From Owenia fusiformis (Eukaryota; Annelida; Polychaeta; Sabellida; Oweniidae): DNA of 64,000 nucleotides. Both the position numbers and the translations under genes were made by a program. Below, one piece after another: positions 35,601-47,300 of the stretch. The notes beneath the pieces were generated by a model that saw only the letters and a program-made list of their open reading frames with translations, searched no databases and was not told the origin of the DNA. Each line of letters begins with the position of its first letter. Position 1 is the stretch's first letter. Location of the stretch: NCBI GenBank assembly GCA_903813345.2, contig CAIIXF020000010.1:21215181-21279180 (forward strand). Reading direction: 5' to 3'.

Positions 35601-38600
35601 TTCATGTGGTGAGCCATGGTCAGACCCTTACGCCACCATTAATGTGACTGATTTTGATTACACGTATGAATCCAATGTTACATACACGTGTGTAGTTGGG
35701 TATGGTATTGGATATGATGGTCCAAGTGAGGAAACGATTACCTGTTTAGACACGGCGTATTGGTCCCCTCACACCCATTGTGTACGAGCACCATGCGATG
35801 CACCACCAGTTGATACAAATGCTAATGTAACATATACATCAACAACATATATGGGGGTTGCAAACTATGCATGTAATGTCGGATATCGAATATCTAGAAA
35901 TGGAAGTCAGGCAGAGTCAATTGTTTGTGGAGCAGATGGCAACTGGTCATCGCATACAGCTTGTCTGGAAATATCATGCGGAACGCCCGTGGACGATTCC
36001 TTTGCCAATGTGTCTTGGACATCTGAGTTGTACCTCAGCAATACTACATACGATTGCCTATATGGCTATGTAACTCTGAATGGGTCTCATTCTGAAGTAA
36101 CTCGTTGCTTTGCGGACGGTAACTGGTCCACCCACACACCCTGTGAAAGAATATCATGTGGTGTGCCGATTACAGATTCAAACTCAAATTTAACGCTAAG
36201 TGACAACTTGTACGAATCAAACGTAACATACACGTGTAACTATGGGTTTAGTGTTGGTGGCTCGAATGAATTGTTCGATGTAATCTATTGTGAAGGCGAT
36301 GGCAATTGGAGCACCCATTCCACCTGTCAGCGCATTTCGTGTGGCAATCCCCCCGTAGATAGCAATTCGACAATGGATTCCATCGATAACTTGTTTGAAT
36401 CAGTTGTAAGTTACACATGTAACACAGGCTTTTACATCGGCAATACTTCTAACCAGTCTGAGAATATAACATGTCAAGGAAATGGCAGTTGGACCAGTCA
36501 TACTTTTTGCGAGAAAATCGCTTGTGGAATCCCTGTATCCGATCCGAATGCTATTTTGACAATTGGTGATAACTTATATGGATCAAACACTACGTACACA
36601 TGTCATGATGGTTTTTTAACTGCCGGAGCTCAGGAAGAAATCATTAGTTGCCAAGCAGATGGGAACTGGACCAATCATGCAGGATGTCAACGAGTTTCTT
36701 GTGGAAGCCCCATTGTTGATGCAAATGCTGTCATGACAACGAGTGATAATTTGTACCAATCAAATGTGATATACACATGTAATACCGGGTACCTGATTGG
36801 AGGAATGACTGGCCAATCAGAAAGTATAACGTGTGGACACAATGGCTCCTGGACAATCCATACTCAGTGCATGAAAATCTCTTGTGGTAATCCTCCAGTA
36901 GATTCTAATTCTAATACATCTTCAAGTGATAACCTATATGGAGCAAATATTACCTACACTTGTGACACAGGCCACTTGATTGGAGGGGTGTCCGATGAAG
37001 AAGAAACCATCACATGTCAAGAAAATGGAAATTGGACAGATCATACCATGTGTTTGCCCATCTCATGTGGCAACCCTCCAGTTGATAACAACTCTACATT
37101 GACACCCGCAAATAACCTTTTTGGGTCCAACGTAACATATATATGTAATTCAGGTTATCTTATAGGAGGTATCACTTATTCTCAAGACGTAATCACGTGT
37201 CAGTCCAATGGAAGTTGGACATTACATACGCCATGTGTACGATTGGCATGTGGGAATCCCATTGTTGATCCGAAGGCAACAATGTTTACAACTGATAACC
37301 TTTTCGAATCAAACACAATCTATAACTGTAGTGATGGATATTTAATCGGAGGCAATGGGGATGCATCAGAAACAATCACTTGTCAGGAAGATGGTGATTG
37401 GAGCAATCATACGATGTGTTTGCCAATATCATGTGGTAGTCCCATAACTGATGTGCACTCAAACATGACAACGGGTGAAAACTTATATGGATCAAACATA
37501 ACATACACTTGTGATGTTGGCTACCTTATAGGTGGAACTCTGATGAATGAAGAAACGATATATTGTGATTCATATGGACATTGGACAAATCACTCATTGT
37601 GTGAAATAATATCGTGTGGACAACCACCAATTGATACCAATGCAAATTCCACAGTTGGTGATAATACCTTTGGAAGTGTAGTCGTGTATAAATGCTTCGA
37701 AGGCCATATTTTGAATGACACAAACAATAAAGAAGACAATGTCACATGTACTATTGATGGCAATTGGACAGCACATACACCGTGTGTTCCAATATCATGT
37801 GGAAGTATAAACATATCTCAGAACGTTACTGTAACTTTTGACAGTTTGATTTACAATGCTATGGCTAATTTCTTGTGTAGCATTGGGTTCGTTTCACTTT
37901 CTAGCGGTTCATCGTCAGGAACCATAAAATGTTTGTCTAATGGAACCTGGAGCGAAGATATCCAGTGTATTCCAGTATCATGCGGTTCTCCACCCATAGA
38001 TCAAAATTCAAATGTTACATACGTAGATACGGTGTATAACTCAAAAGCAATGTATGAATGCCACCCTGGCACTCTAACACAGGGGGCTAGCAATGATTCG
38101 ATTATATGTCAGTCTGATGCAACTTGGAGCAAACATGTAAATTGTACTAGTGTGTTTTGTGGGCCAAATCCTCCAGATCCCTATGCGGATATATTGCTTC
38201 TAAATAACTCAACGAAAGATGAGGCACTCTATACATGCAAGCCGGGATCTGCCTTGTTAAATGGAGCAGTAAGCAATAACATTACATGTCTTGCCACTGG
38301 CACGTGGTCATCACGTGACTCTTGTTTTCCAATCAGCTGCCAGAATCCACCGGAAGACGTGAATGCAAACGTCACCAGAAGCTTTTTTGACGAAAAACAT
38401 CTTGTAACATACAAGTGTATCACAAACTATTACATTGGCGGAACTGGGAACGACTCAGAAACAATTTCGTGTTCTGATGCAGAAGATTGGGGAATACATA
38501 CTCCATGTTCGTTTGGTGATTGTGGCTCATGGCCAGTAGACATGCGTGCATCTATAGTGCAGTCAAGCGGAACCCTGCTATATTCAGCAGTGCATTACGA

Positions 38601-40035
38601 ATGCCACGAGGGTTATACACTTACTGGGGAAGATGACGGATCAAAAAATAAAATGAGCACTTGCCTTCCCGAAAGAAAGTGGACACCCGTGCCATATTGC
38701 GAAGGTTAGTAGACAATAAAAAATCTACCATTAAAGCCATGTTAACCAATTGACCAAATACGATATTACCACACAGTCAACAATGCACTCACCCAAAATT
38801 GTAGACTATAACTATTAAAAAGCACTAAATACCTAAACTTAATACCTAAAGCAAAACTTGTTTAAAAGTCTGTAGGTGAATCAGAAGTACGCCACACTTT
38901 TCTTTGCGACGTGGCGATCTGACGACGACGACGTGACGAGGCCCTCGGTCCAATAGTTCACTATATTGCCCGCAGAAATGACGTTATTAGTATTATTACA
39001 AATTGACAATTAGAACAAATTGACAATCTTTTATCAGTGGTGGGCTTATTTCTTATCGAGCATGCATAGATATATGTATTTGGAAGCTTTGTCTTTGTTC
39101 TCAGCCCTACCACTCCTTATCTCTACTGCTCTTCTCCCCTTGTTTCATTCTCTTACATCATACTGTAGCATATCATGAAGTCTTCTTTGTGCCAAATAGA
39201 AGGTACAGATCAGTCACATGTTTTAGTCATGGGAGACTATGGCGCGAACCTCGTTTCCCTACTCACACTACTATATCTTTGTTTCTAGGACCTAATAGGC
39301 AGAGACAGCAGCCCCCCACACTTCAATTAAAATGCAGATACTTTTTTATTTTTCTTCTAATATATAATTGTGTATAAACCATGTATACAAATTGTAATTA
39401 CTACATTGAGGGACACCTATAATGCCACTGGCGATTGGGTCCCTCATGTATGATATGTACTTAAATTGATTAATGGCAATAAAATCTCTTGATGAAAAAA
39501 GTATTATTACCACCGTTAATGACCAGGCCTGAAACAGCAAGAAAACCTTACGCACTGTAACGATATATGATTTCCCGGGGGAAATTGCCGGTCGTTAAAT
39601 GCATTCTTGACCGGCTATATTGACCGCCACTATGACGTCACACATTGCTCAGGTCGATATAGTAAAATGAATGCCTTTTAAACCAGCACTAAAACCCCTA
39701 GAACTGGCCCGGCAAGGTGGTAATAATACGATTTATCATTCACTCACTGAGAGGTATTAATACAGAATATTTCAGTCCAGAACCATTTAACACATACCGT
39801 TCGTGTTTCAGGTGTATCGGAACCAGAGTATAAGCGCGCTAAGAAGATTGAGTTCCCACCAGAAGAGGCCAAGCATGCAGTTGTGGTTGGAAGTTCAGCA
39901 TTGCTTATAGTAATCGCTTTTGTGGTGTTAATCGTCGTCTTAGACGTGCCTAAAGTCGTCAAGGATCTGCGATATAAGATGTATACAAATCTAAAAGCAA
40001 TGATCTATTCTGACAGGGGCGGATCAAAATACTAA
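32688..40035 (+). CDS. EGF / C-type-lectin / 23-CCP transmembrane receptor
   Basis: Five exons join in phase (32688-32892, 33142-33271, 33787-34004, 34454-38704, 39812-40035) into 5,028 bases, 1,675 residues. The third acceptor could instead be 33793, which removes two residues and keeps phase. Order: signal peptide (residues about 1-21, MMSLIHYLGLVLLIYI...), a six-cysteine EGF-like module (29-66), a C-type-lectin-like domain (69-184), 23 CCP/sushi modules (186-1601), a transmembrane helix (about 1624-1645) and a 30-residue tail with YTNL, a possible YxxPhi endocytosis signal. The design predicts a heavily glycosylated cell-surface adhesion or complement-type receptor; the ligand is unknown. 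The parts are those of selectins, but there the lectin domain precedes EGF and CCPs number 2-9. The start was chosen because it opens the signal peptide; a second ATG follows directly. Convergent with POLG. Confidence 0.92.
33142..34004 (+). other. C-type-lectin-like domain, exons 2 and 3 of the CCP receptor
   Basis: Exon 2 (33142-33271) gives the domain start (YYLVDKDLLYAEGENYCESA) and exon 3 its core and end (TWDDGMWLDYSPVSTWVDW ... RILCQK). The first and last conserved cysteines are present, but the inner disulfide pair and the EPN/QPD and WND calcium-sugar motifs are not visible. The fold is therefore likely, but classic calcium-dependent sugar binding is doubtful. Confidence 0.75.
34454..38704 (+). 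other. Single 4,251 bp exon encoding all 23 CCP modules
   Basis: Acceptor ...tattccag at 34453 and donor g|gttagt at 38704. Each module has about 59-65 residues with the four CCP cysteines, a Gly-Tyr/Phe after the second cysteine pair and a Trp before the last cysteine. Modules 8-18 share a tight consensus (SCG-P--D-N, DNLY-SN-TYTC, GYLIGG, NGNWT-HT-C), a sign of recent tandem duplication; modules 1-4 and 19-23 are more diverged. Module 3 has a longer loop and module 5 starts SCPG instead of SCG. Many N-x-S/T sequons are present, often as NWS/NWT beside the conserved Trp. Confidence 0.92.
38705..38720 (+). promoter_or_regulatory. Intronic stop plus AATAAA after CCP 23
   Basis: Reading through the donor of exon 4 gives Gly then TAG (38706-38708), and an AATAAA poly(A) signal lies at 38715-38720. 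Use of this signal would end the protein directly after the last CCP, without the transmembrane exon. No strong GU-rich element was noticed downstream, so use is uncertain. Confidence 0.35.
39594..39728. repeat. Inverted-repeat arm in last intron of CCP gene (partner 41589-41727)
   Basis: About 135 bases match 41589-41727 in reverse complement at over 90% by eye, including tattgaccgccactatgacg, ctcaggtcgatatagtaaaa and aaaacccctagaactgg. The pair brackets the transmembrane exon and the main poly(A) site. The simplest reading is two copies of one small element in opposite orientation. Confidence 0.75.
39812..40035 (+). other. Transmembrane and tail exon of the CCP receptor
   Basis: Acceptor gtgtttcag at 39811. 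It encodes a charged stalk (EPEYKRAKKIEFPPEEAKH), a hydrophobic helix ending in LIVVL, and a tail with DLRYKMYTNLKAMIYSD; stop TAA at 40033-40035. It joins exon 4 in phase 1 (G + GT = Gly). Confidence 0.88.
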
Positions 40036-40522
40036 GAAGGGGGAGGGGTATACTTTAAAAATATTCATGTGCTTGCACAGAAGATTCCACTTCAGATTTA
40101 GAATGCAGGATATAGCAATACCCCCATTCAACACCCCAAAAAAAGACATGTAATATATTATCGTTATTTATTTATTGACTCATGCTCATATTATTATTGT
40201 TATGTGTATGTCATACGTAGATGATTATCATAACTGGTTGTATCAACCTTGGGGAGGGTACACTCACTGGACATTTTAAGTAATTATTCTGAATATATCA
40301 ACCTTGGAGAAGGTTTATTCTTCGTATTCTTGTACAACTGCTATACTCGGATATACTATGTGTACAAACGACAACGCGGTAGCCTGTCACGTTGGTAATA
40401 AGTATTTATGCTTTGTGCTTATTTGTTTGATTGTTTGTACATATTGATCTTTTTATAATATATGTATATATATAAATATAATATATTATATAGATTTTAA
40501 AAATTATATATAATGAAATTCA

Positions 40523-40528
40523 AATAAA
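40523..40528 (+). terminator. AATAAA poly(A) signal of the CCP receptor gene
   Basis: First AATAAA after the stop in a 3' UTR of about 490 bases, following an AT-repeat tract, and before the Tc1-like element at 40613. Consistent with the 3' end of the full-length transcript. Confidence 0.5.
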
Positions 40529-40612
40529 AACATAAGATGATTTCATTTCGTTGCCAACTAGTTTCTTGTTCAAATCCTCAGGCAACTGACAGAAAATCGC
40601 AGAATATACATA

Positions 40613-41584
40613 CAGGGTGTCTCAAAAGTATATCAAGAGCACAGATAAACCAATCAATATTTTCAGACATTTTTTGCATGGTCATGTAGAGTAAACATGA
40701 ACGTTTTCTCCTCAATACACCATTTTTATTTCAGTCTTGTCTTTTTGATGCTTTAACCCTTTACCTGTTACACCACATAATCGATGTAACCTCATATTTC
40801 GATGACAGCCTGTATCCTAACTGCTACATGGTTCATCACATTTGATAATAATTCCGGTGGAATGTTTTGGATATCACTTTGGATGTTGCCCTTAAGTTGT
40901 TCTTGGTCTTTTTGCTTGGAATGAGCATTAAAACACTCCTTCAATTAGCCAGAGAAAGATGTTTGAGGATGACGATGGCAGAAAAACACAGATAATCAGG
41001 TCAATTATCTGCAATGATTCAGGAGTTATCTTCCAGAGTTAGGTAGGCTAGCCTGGAGACCAAGTGATGTCCAAATGAAAACACAGTGGTCTCAAATTGA
41101 TACTCACAACAAAAGCTACACAAGAATCCCAGCCAATGCAGTTTCTTGAACCTCTGACCTTTATGTATAAGGGGGCTGTAAGACATTGTAAGTGCCTCCC
41201 TATTCACCATATTTGACGGCCCATACTGTTTTCTCCGAGGCTTCTTGAAGGACCATTTTATGCTAAACCCAAGCGAAGAGACCTAGAACAACTTAAGAGC
41301 AGCATCCGAACAGAAATCAAAACATTCCACCAGAAATATTAAATGTGATGAACAATGTAGTAGTAAGGATGCAGACTGTCATCGAAAATGAGGTTACATT
41401 GAATATGTGGTGTAAAAGGTAACGGGTTAAAGTATCAAAAAAGGCAAAACTGAATTAAAAACTGTGTATAGGGGAAAAAACTTTCATCTTTTATCTACAA
41501 GACCAAGCAAAAAATGTCTGAAAATATTGATTGGTTTGTCAATGGTGTTGATATACTTTTGGGTACATTTTTTGAGACACCCTA
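40613..41584. mobile_element. Palindromic Tc1/mariner derivative with transposase remnant
   Basis: Flanked by TA on both sides, with ends CAGGGTGTCTCAAAAGTATA and its near complement. The arms of about 350 bases are diverged reverse complements. On the plus strand the right arm keeps phrases of a transposase C-terminus (a PPYSPYLTAHTVF-like segment near 41195, then RTEIKTF, PPEILNVMNN and VIENEV up to about 41420), interrupted by stops and frame changes. The left arm reads the same end in reverse, so the element looks like two 3' ends joined head to head. Confidence 0.6.
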
Positions 41585-41588
41585 TATA

Positions 41589-41727
41589 TATTATTACCAC
41601 CTTGTCGCCAGTTCTAGGGGTTTTAGTGCTAGTTTAGAAGGCATTCATTTTACTATATCGACCTGAGCAATATGTGACGTCATAGTGGCGGTCAATATAG
41701 TATTCCAGACCGGTCGAGAATGCATTA
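41589..41727. repeat. Inverted-repeat arm downstream of CCP gene (partner 39594-39728)
   Basis: Reverse-complement partner of the arm in the last intron. It abuts the right end of the Tc1-like element at 41584-41586. Confidence 0.75.
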
Positions 41728-41917
41728 ATCATAAAAAATGTCTGTGTAGTAATTATAATTCCTTACCTCATACTATTCGAAAAAGTTATAATGGAAAACC
41801 GAATATCTTGAGCGTATAGGGCGTCCGCCCCTTGTTCAGTAACTTCGTATTGGTTTCCGATGATTGCCAAACATGTGCTGGTTCATCTTAACTGCGAATA
41901 AGTACCCCTCCCGTTGA

Positions 41918-42625
41918 ATAATAAGGATTGGTATCTATATGGCGAACTGAATTGTACACGTTTCTCTTAAACCAGTCATAAAAAAATTCTGAACATTTTA
42001 CCAGTAACAGTTTGAAAAAGACTTTTCTCTTTATTGTTTTTGAAAACACATCAGGCACTTATTTTGTTCGTGGTATCATGTTCAGAATGAAACCAAACAT
42101 CTATCCGAACCTCATTGGAACAAAACGACATGCTCACGACGTGTTTATGTCTCTCAATATTGTAATTGTACAAAGGAAAGTTTGGTTATTTAAAAAAAGT
42201 ATCTTGTTAATGAAATAAAAGGTTAATTATATTTTCATCTATTTGGGGGGTTTTTGTTTTAATTTTTGAATACTTTTTGTATAATCAACCAAATTTTCCC
42301 TTGTGTAACTATAATAATGAGAGGTCTAAGAAAGTGTTGTATATGCTATATTTTGTTCCAACAATGTTCGGAAAGATATTCTATTTCATTCTCAAGAATT
42401 GGTAGAAAGGAACAAAAAACAATTGCACTAAAAATCAAAAAGTGTTAGCAGAACAGTTATAAAAACTATATTTAAATAATTACGCATTAAATAGTTGTTC
42501 ATCTGCGACCATAACATGAAGGACCGTGTTTTTACAGAATGTTTTCAATACTAGTAATTGCTTTAAGAGAAAAACAAAGTTGAATTTAGTTCGCCATATC
42601 GATACTAATCCTTTGTGAAAACATT
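41918..42625. repeat. Diverged foldback element
   Basis: The arms (about 41918-42010 and 42520-42625) share aaggattggtatctatatgg / ccatatcgatactaatcctt, gttcgccatat, tctcttaaa and gtattgaaaacattctg-type blocks in reverse orientation. The interior (42012-42448) has short frames only. Confidence 0.5.
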
Positions 42626-42629
42626 GAGA

Positions 42630-43805
42630 TTTGTAAAAAGGATCTGCTCTCCCCCATTGTTCGAAATAGTCGATGGTGATTTTACTGAGAATTTAAATAT
42701 GTTTTCAGATACCATGGTATGTATCAATATCCATTGTCACCTAGTAAGCTAATCATTGTGTCTCAAATGTTTTGCGGATATTAAAATACATGTATACATT
42801 GCTGACATACGCCACCAACATTCTTTACTTCTATGTGCTTTAAAATATAACTTATGAACCGGAACATGTAGAAAATGGAATTGAATTAGGCCTACAATAC
42901 CTTATATACTTGATTCAAGCTGTTAGGTCAAGGTTATACTTGTAAAAAACTTAAGAAATCCTTTCTAAGCTTTGCTGAAAAGTACAAGTCATTAATTTTT
43001 AAATTTCAAATTTTGCCACTTGAGATGCTGAAGGATGTAGGAATGGTAAAATAAATTGGCAATGAACTCACGACTTTTTCAATTGGCACCTTTTGAGGTG
43101 GATCCCGGCTTTGGCATTAATGGTTAAGAAATAGGGATCGAAACCAGCCATCGTTTTCTCCTGATGACCATTGTGAATTGTTGTGTTTTATGGATGACGG
43201 CCTTGCGAACGGATGTGGACCCTTGGAATTGCCTATGGACTTCGAGACTGGATTTAATCTATCCCACATCATTTGAGACTGAATACTCTATCTTTTATGA
43301 GTACTCGTATCTACAACTATTTTTGATGTTATGAGTATTGGCTATCAATTTTTTCAATTTTTCTTCAACATGTATTGTAATGACTTCAGTATGAATGAAA
43401 TGTCCCTTGGTGTTCTGGTCCTGGATTGTGATATTGGTTCTCGATTGGAGGGGGGGGGGGAGGGGATGTTAGACATTGTTTTTAGTCACCCTTCCCTTTT
43501 GGCATTTGTACTTATATATTTAAATTTAATATTATCAATACCATATCTATAGGCCAAATAATGTCAAGCAACAAATAATTTAGTTCTGAGGTACATGTAA
43601 GATGCCAGGGTAACAGTACTGCAACTCTAGAAGATGTCAACCAAAGGAGCATCCAGTTTATTTCAACAATGATTTCAAGGCAGAACAATGCATTGACAAC
43701 ATTGAAAACTACATGTACTTTGGATAAAGGAGGAAATAGAGCCTCTCAGAACATATTTAATATAAATATGAAAAAGTTCTGACAGTCACACTTTTTTCTG
43801 ATACA
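42630..43805. other. Intergenic stretch between convergent genes
   Basis: No exon recognised. It holds a poly-G tract (43448-43465) and AT-rich runs. The POLG 3' UTR probably occupies the right-hand end. Confidence 0.4.
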
Positions 43806-43810
43806 AGTAT

Positions 43811-43816
43811 TTATTT
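43811..43816 (-). terminator. AATAAA poly(A) signal of POLG
   Basis: On the minus strand AATAAA lies about 135 bases after the POLG stop codon (TAA at 43953-43951), a suitable position for the transcript end. Confidence 0.5.
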
Positions 43817-43950
43817 CAAAAACATCATGGCAAATGAGTCAGATCTTTAGTTCTTTAGACAAAAATAGAGATCACCTATATACCAATTGTCACATACGAG
43901 CCGGAGGTACAGTCCTGAATTCATAATTGGTTGAAAAAATGTAACAAATT

Positions 43951-44379
43951 TTACCGAACTTGAGATTCAAGCTCTTCAAATATCTCTGAAATGTCCTGAT
44001 TCAAATCAACTATATTGTCATTACGGGTCTCTTCATCACCTTTATTTGGTTCTGTGCCTCCATCCTTAGTTTCAAAGTCACCACTCTTAGTATCAAATTC
44101 ATCATCATTAATTTCCAAGTCATGGTCTTTAGCCTCCAAGACCCTATCTTGAGTTTTCAGGCCTGCACATTTAGCTTTTAAGTCACTTTTGTTTGGTTGT
44201 CTAGATTTAGTCAGACTTGAGTTTGTAAGTTTGAGGATTTTGTATATATCTAGGGCTTCTCCACTAGGCAACCCATAGCCCTGTTCCAAGCCATGTGGGT
44301 TGGATGGAGTTTTACAGTCTTGATGCACCTCTTTCCTAAGGCACTTATCTATGTCAACAGCACTGAAGAACGCAACTGA
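43951..44379 (-). other. POLG: POLG last exon with lineage-specific acidic tail
   Basis: Starts [20 protein letters not shown] and continues through the conserved [11 protein letters not shown] helix to SRQPN, where the human protein ends. The next 79 residues (about 44190-43954) include eight successive seven-residue units of the form (L/F)(K/E)xKxxx, for example [35 protein letters not shown], and then an acidic end ([14 protein letters not shown]). The frame stays open through 21-base repeats. Confidence 0.9.
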
Positions 44380-47300
44380 CTAAAACATAGAACATAGATA
44401 ATTACAGTGTTGACTTTCAATTTTTTACATTTCTTCCAGGTTTCACTTTATTCCAGACAAAATTCATGTTTGTGTCACATTTTATGATTCCCTTTTGTAT
44501 GAAGAGAATTTGACGAAGCAATCAAATATTAAGCAATTTCAGTCTCCATTGGTAAGATGGTATTGAAAAGTTGTTACACAAATTGAAACTCCAAAACAGT
44601 TCATTTTGACAGAAGAAATCAGTACTCAATTGATATACATTGAAAATTTTTTAATAACAGCACGTACAGGCCCCTATGGCATGCAATTGAGATATCTGAT
44701 ACATGATCAAAACCTTAAAGATAAGATGCACTAGACACTTTGAAAAACTCGCAAAATTCAAAAACATGCAAGGGATATCAAATCCATGATAATGGTTTCC
44801 TTACACTGTTCATGTAGCTTCCCAAAATTCAAAAACTTGGTCAATAAAGGAATAATCCAATAGCAAATATTGATGCAACATTTATGCACTCACTTCAAAC
44901 AATGATAGATCATTATATATAAAGAGTGGGCAAATGTAGAAAAACAAAGTCCTCAAAAATCTATACATTCAGATCAATAATCTTTGTAGTCAAAACAGGA
45001 TATCAGAAATAGGCATCACGGTTTCATGTTTTTCGCATGAATTGTTGAAGTTGAAAGAGGTTAAATTGATGAAATAATAAAAGAGGAAAGAACATAAACT
45101 ATTGACATAGAAACACGCAAATGTTTATTAGTGGCACATGAAAAGCAAAAAACGATTAATTGTTCTTGAATCATTCATTAAAGAATAACATCCAGGAATT
45201 GGGTGATATGAGAATAAGCCCTCAAAGCCTTTTATGTACTAAAACATGCTATAATTTTATCCAAAAATACATTTTTGAACTCCACATGACAATGACACAT
45301 ATATCAGGTTATACAAAATATCCTTTGTTAGAGGCATATCCTGTCATTGTTTTGGGGTTAATGAACTTTAACGTGTTCATCAAAACAGCAACAAAATATA
45401 CCCTCACAATGACAACGATTGTAAAATTATAGGAAATTGATATATTTCTTATTTGATATTTGAAGAGCACTGTACCTGAGGAAGGTCTGACATGCCTAAG
45501 CTGTGTGCAAACATTGATCTTGTCCACAGGTTGGTAATTTGTAATGCCAATGCAGCTCGATACCGGTCCTCACTCTTCACCAAATAACGGACCTAAGGAC
45601 AAATATTGAAATATTGTATCTATAGACATTATGGGAAATATACTCTTGAATGGATATCATACACCTCAAAGAAGAATTACTTCAAATATGAAAAAAAGTC
45701 GGTAAAGAGGCATTGATTGCTATATAGCCAAAAATACCTAACTAAAAGCAGCCTAAGTATTATTCAAAATGGCTAAGGATGAGTCCAGATATATGCCCTT
45801 TTGGTTCCTCAGTTAAATGTATGTGAAATGTGGTTTTTATTACTGACCTAGTTATATTTGATAAGTATATTTACTTTTTCATGAGTTTTGATGCATAAGT
45901 CAAGAATCAGAATAAGTATCCTTACAAAACAAAAAAGTCATTATCATAGAAAAAAAACAATGGCAACATATATGACATACAAAGAAGAGAGAATGTATGA
46001 CCCGTGAAGAATTTAAAAGAAAATCATATTTTTGGAATATATTTATGGATTACATTTTTTTCAAATTTTTGAATTTCCCGCCAGTTTAATTTGAAGGGGG
46101 GAAAACAAGTTTGCAGCAGTTTGATGTAAGAAATATCACAGTGCTTCACACTTAATTTTCACAATGAGCAATGAGTTTTTGATTGATTCTGACTCTTCAT
46201 CACCAGGGTCATGTATAGAAATTATACAATTAAAACCAAAAGGTTGTGCTCAACATGAATTTGACTGAAATATGTGTAACTTCACCAACACAACTGAAGT
46301 GTCAAAACTGGATGCTCAGTAACTTTGAGTGATTAAATAAATCCCTTGATTACCCAGAAAAACACCAATTCACTTATCCAGAAATACCATTCAATGTCTA
46401 TACAAAGAGAGTAAGCAATGTTTTGGAGGATATATAACTTTTTGTATAAATTATTCATTTAATATTTGCCATTGATTTTTTCAATTCTGGCAAAGTGATA
46501 TGCATTGTCTTCATCAATTCTTCATCAATTGTGATACAAATTGATATTTTTGTAATCTCAGAAGAAGGATGAGATATTGAAGTTTAATAATATGTGTGAC
46601 TGACTTGGTTTTTCAGACATTACAATTTTCAATATTTTCTAAGTCGATACCCAGACTCATTCCCAGACTCATCCTTTGAAAATTCCCTTGACGTGATTGT
46701 CTGCACAGACAGACAAAAGAACGATCAATAGAAAGATCAAAATACTATTTTGAACAAAGGGCTTCTCTTTGCCTGGACTCTGTTCAGAAGGATAACAATA
46801 AAGGTCCATGTAGTTGTATAGGTTATACATGTAACGTATATGTCAAGTGTTAACAGCCTGTTTCATGTCCCAATAACTACAGTTTATATTTAGTTTGTGT
46901 AATTGATAATGGATACATGTGCTGTATCAATGATTCAAAGAAGATCGACTCACACGAGAGCAGTGTCAAATAGACCTTTATGAAGTGAGTCACGTTTTTT
47001 GTAAAGATTTATCAACTACTACCTACATTGTTTTGCTCAAACATGTATTGAATTATAGGGTGACTATTGTATTTAAAACACAAAGCTACATGTATCTATT
47101 TATCTGCAAAAAATATCCTCACTTCGATATGATATTCACTACATTTTATAAATGAACCTTTTATACTTTCTAAAAACATAATGTGTAGGTTGAAAAAATC
47201 TAAAAACTTATCACTGCAATTTTAGGGAAAAATTCTTTTATTAAAAAAATATGTTACGCTAGGAGGAAAATTCTCAGTTAATGGTGTATAGTTGGTTTGG

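Noticed and set aside
34714-38709. Open frame starting at the Met at 34714 and ending at TAG 38708 as a complete gene
   Set aside because: CCP modules 1 and part of 2 lie upstream in the same frame from the acceptor at 34453, no signal peptide precedes this Met, and exons 1-3 and 5 join in phase. It is one exon.
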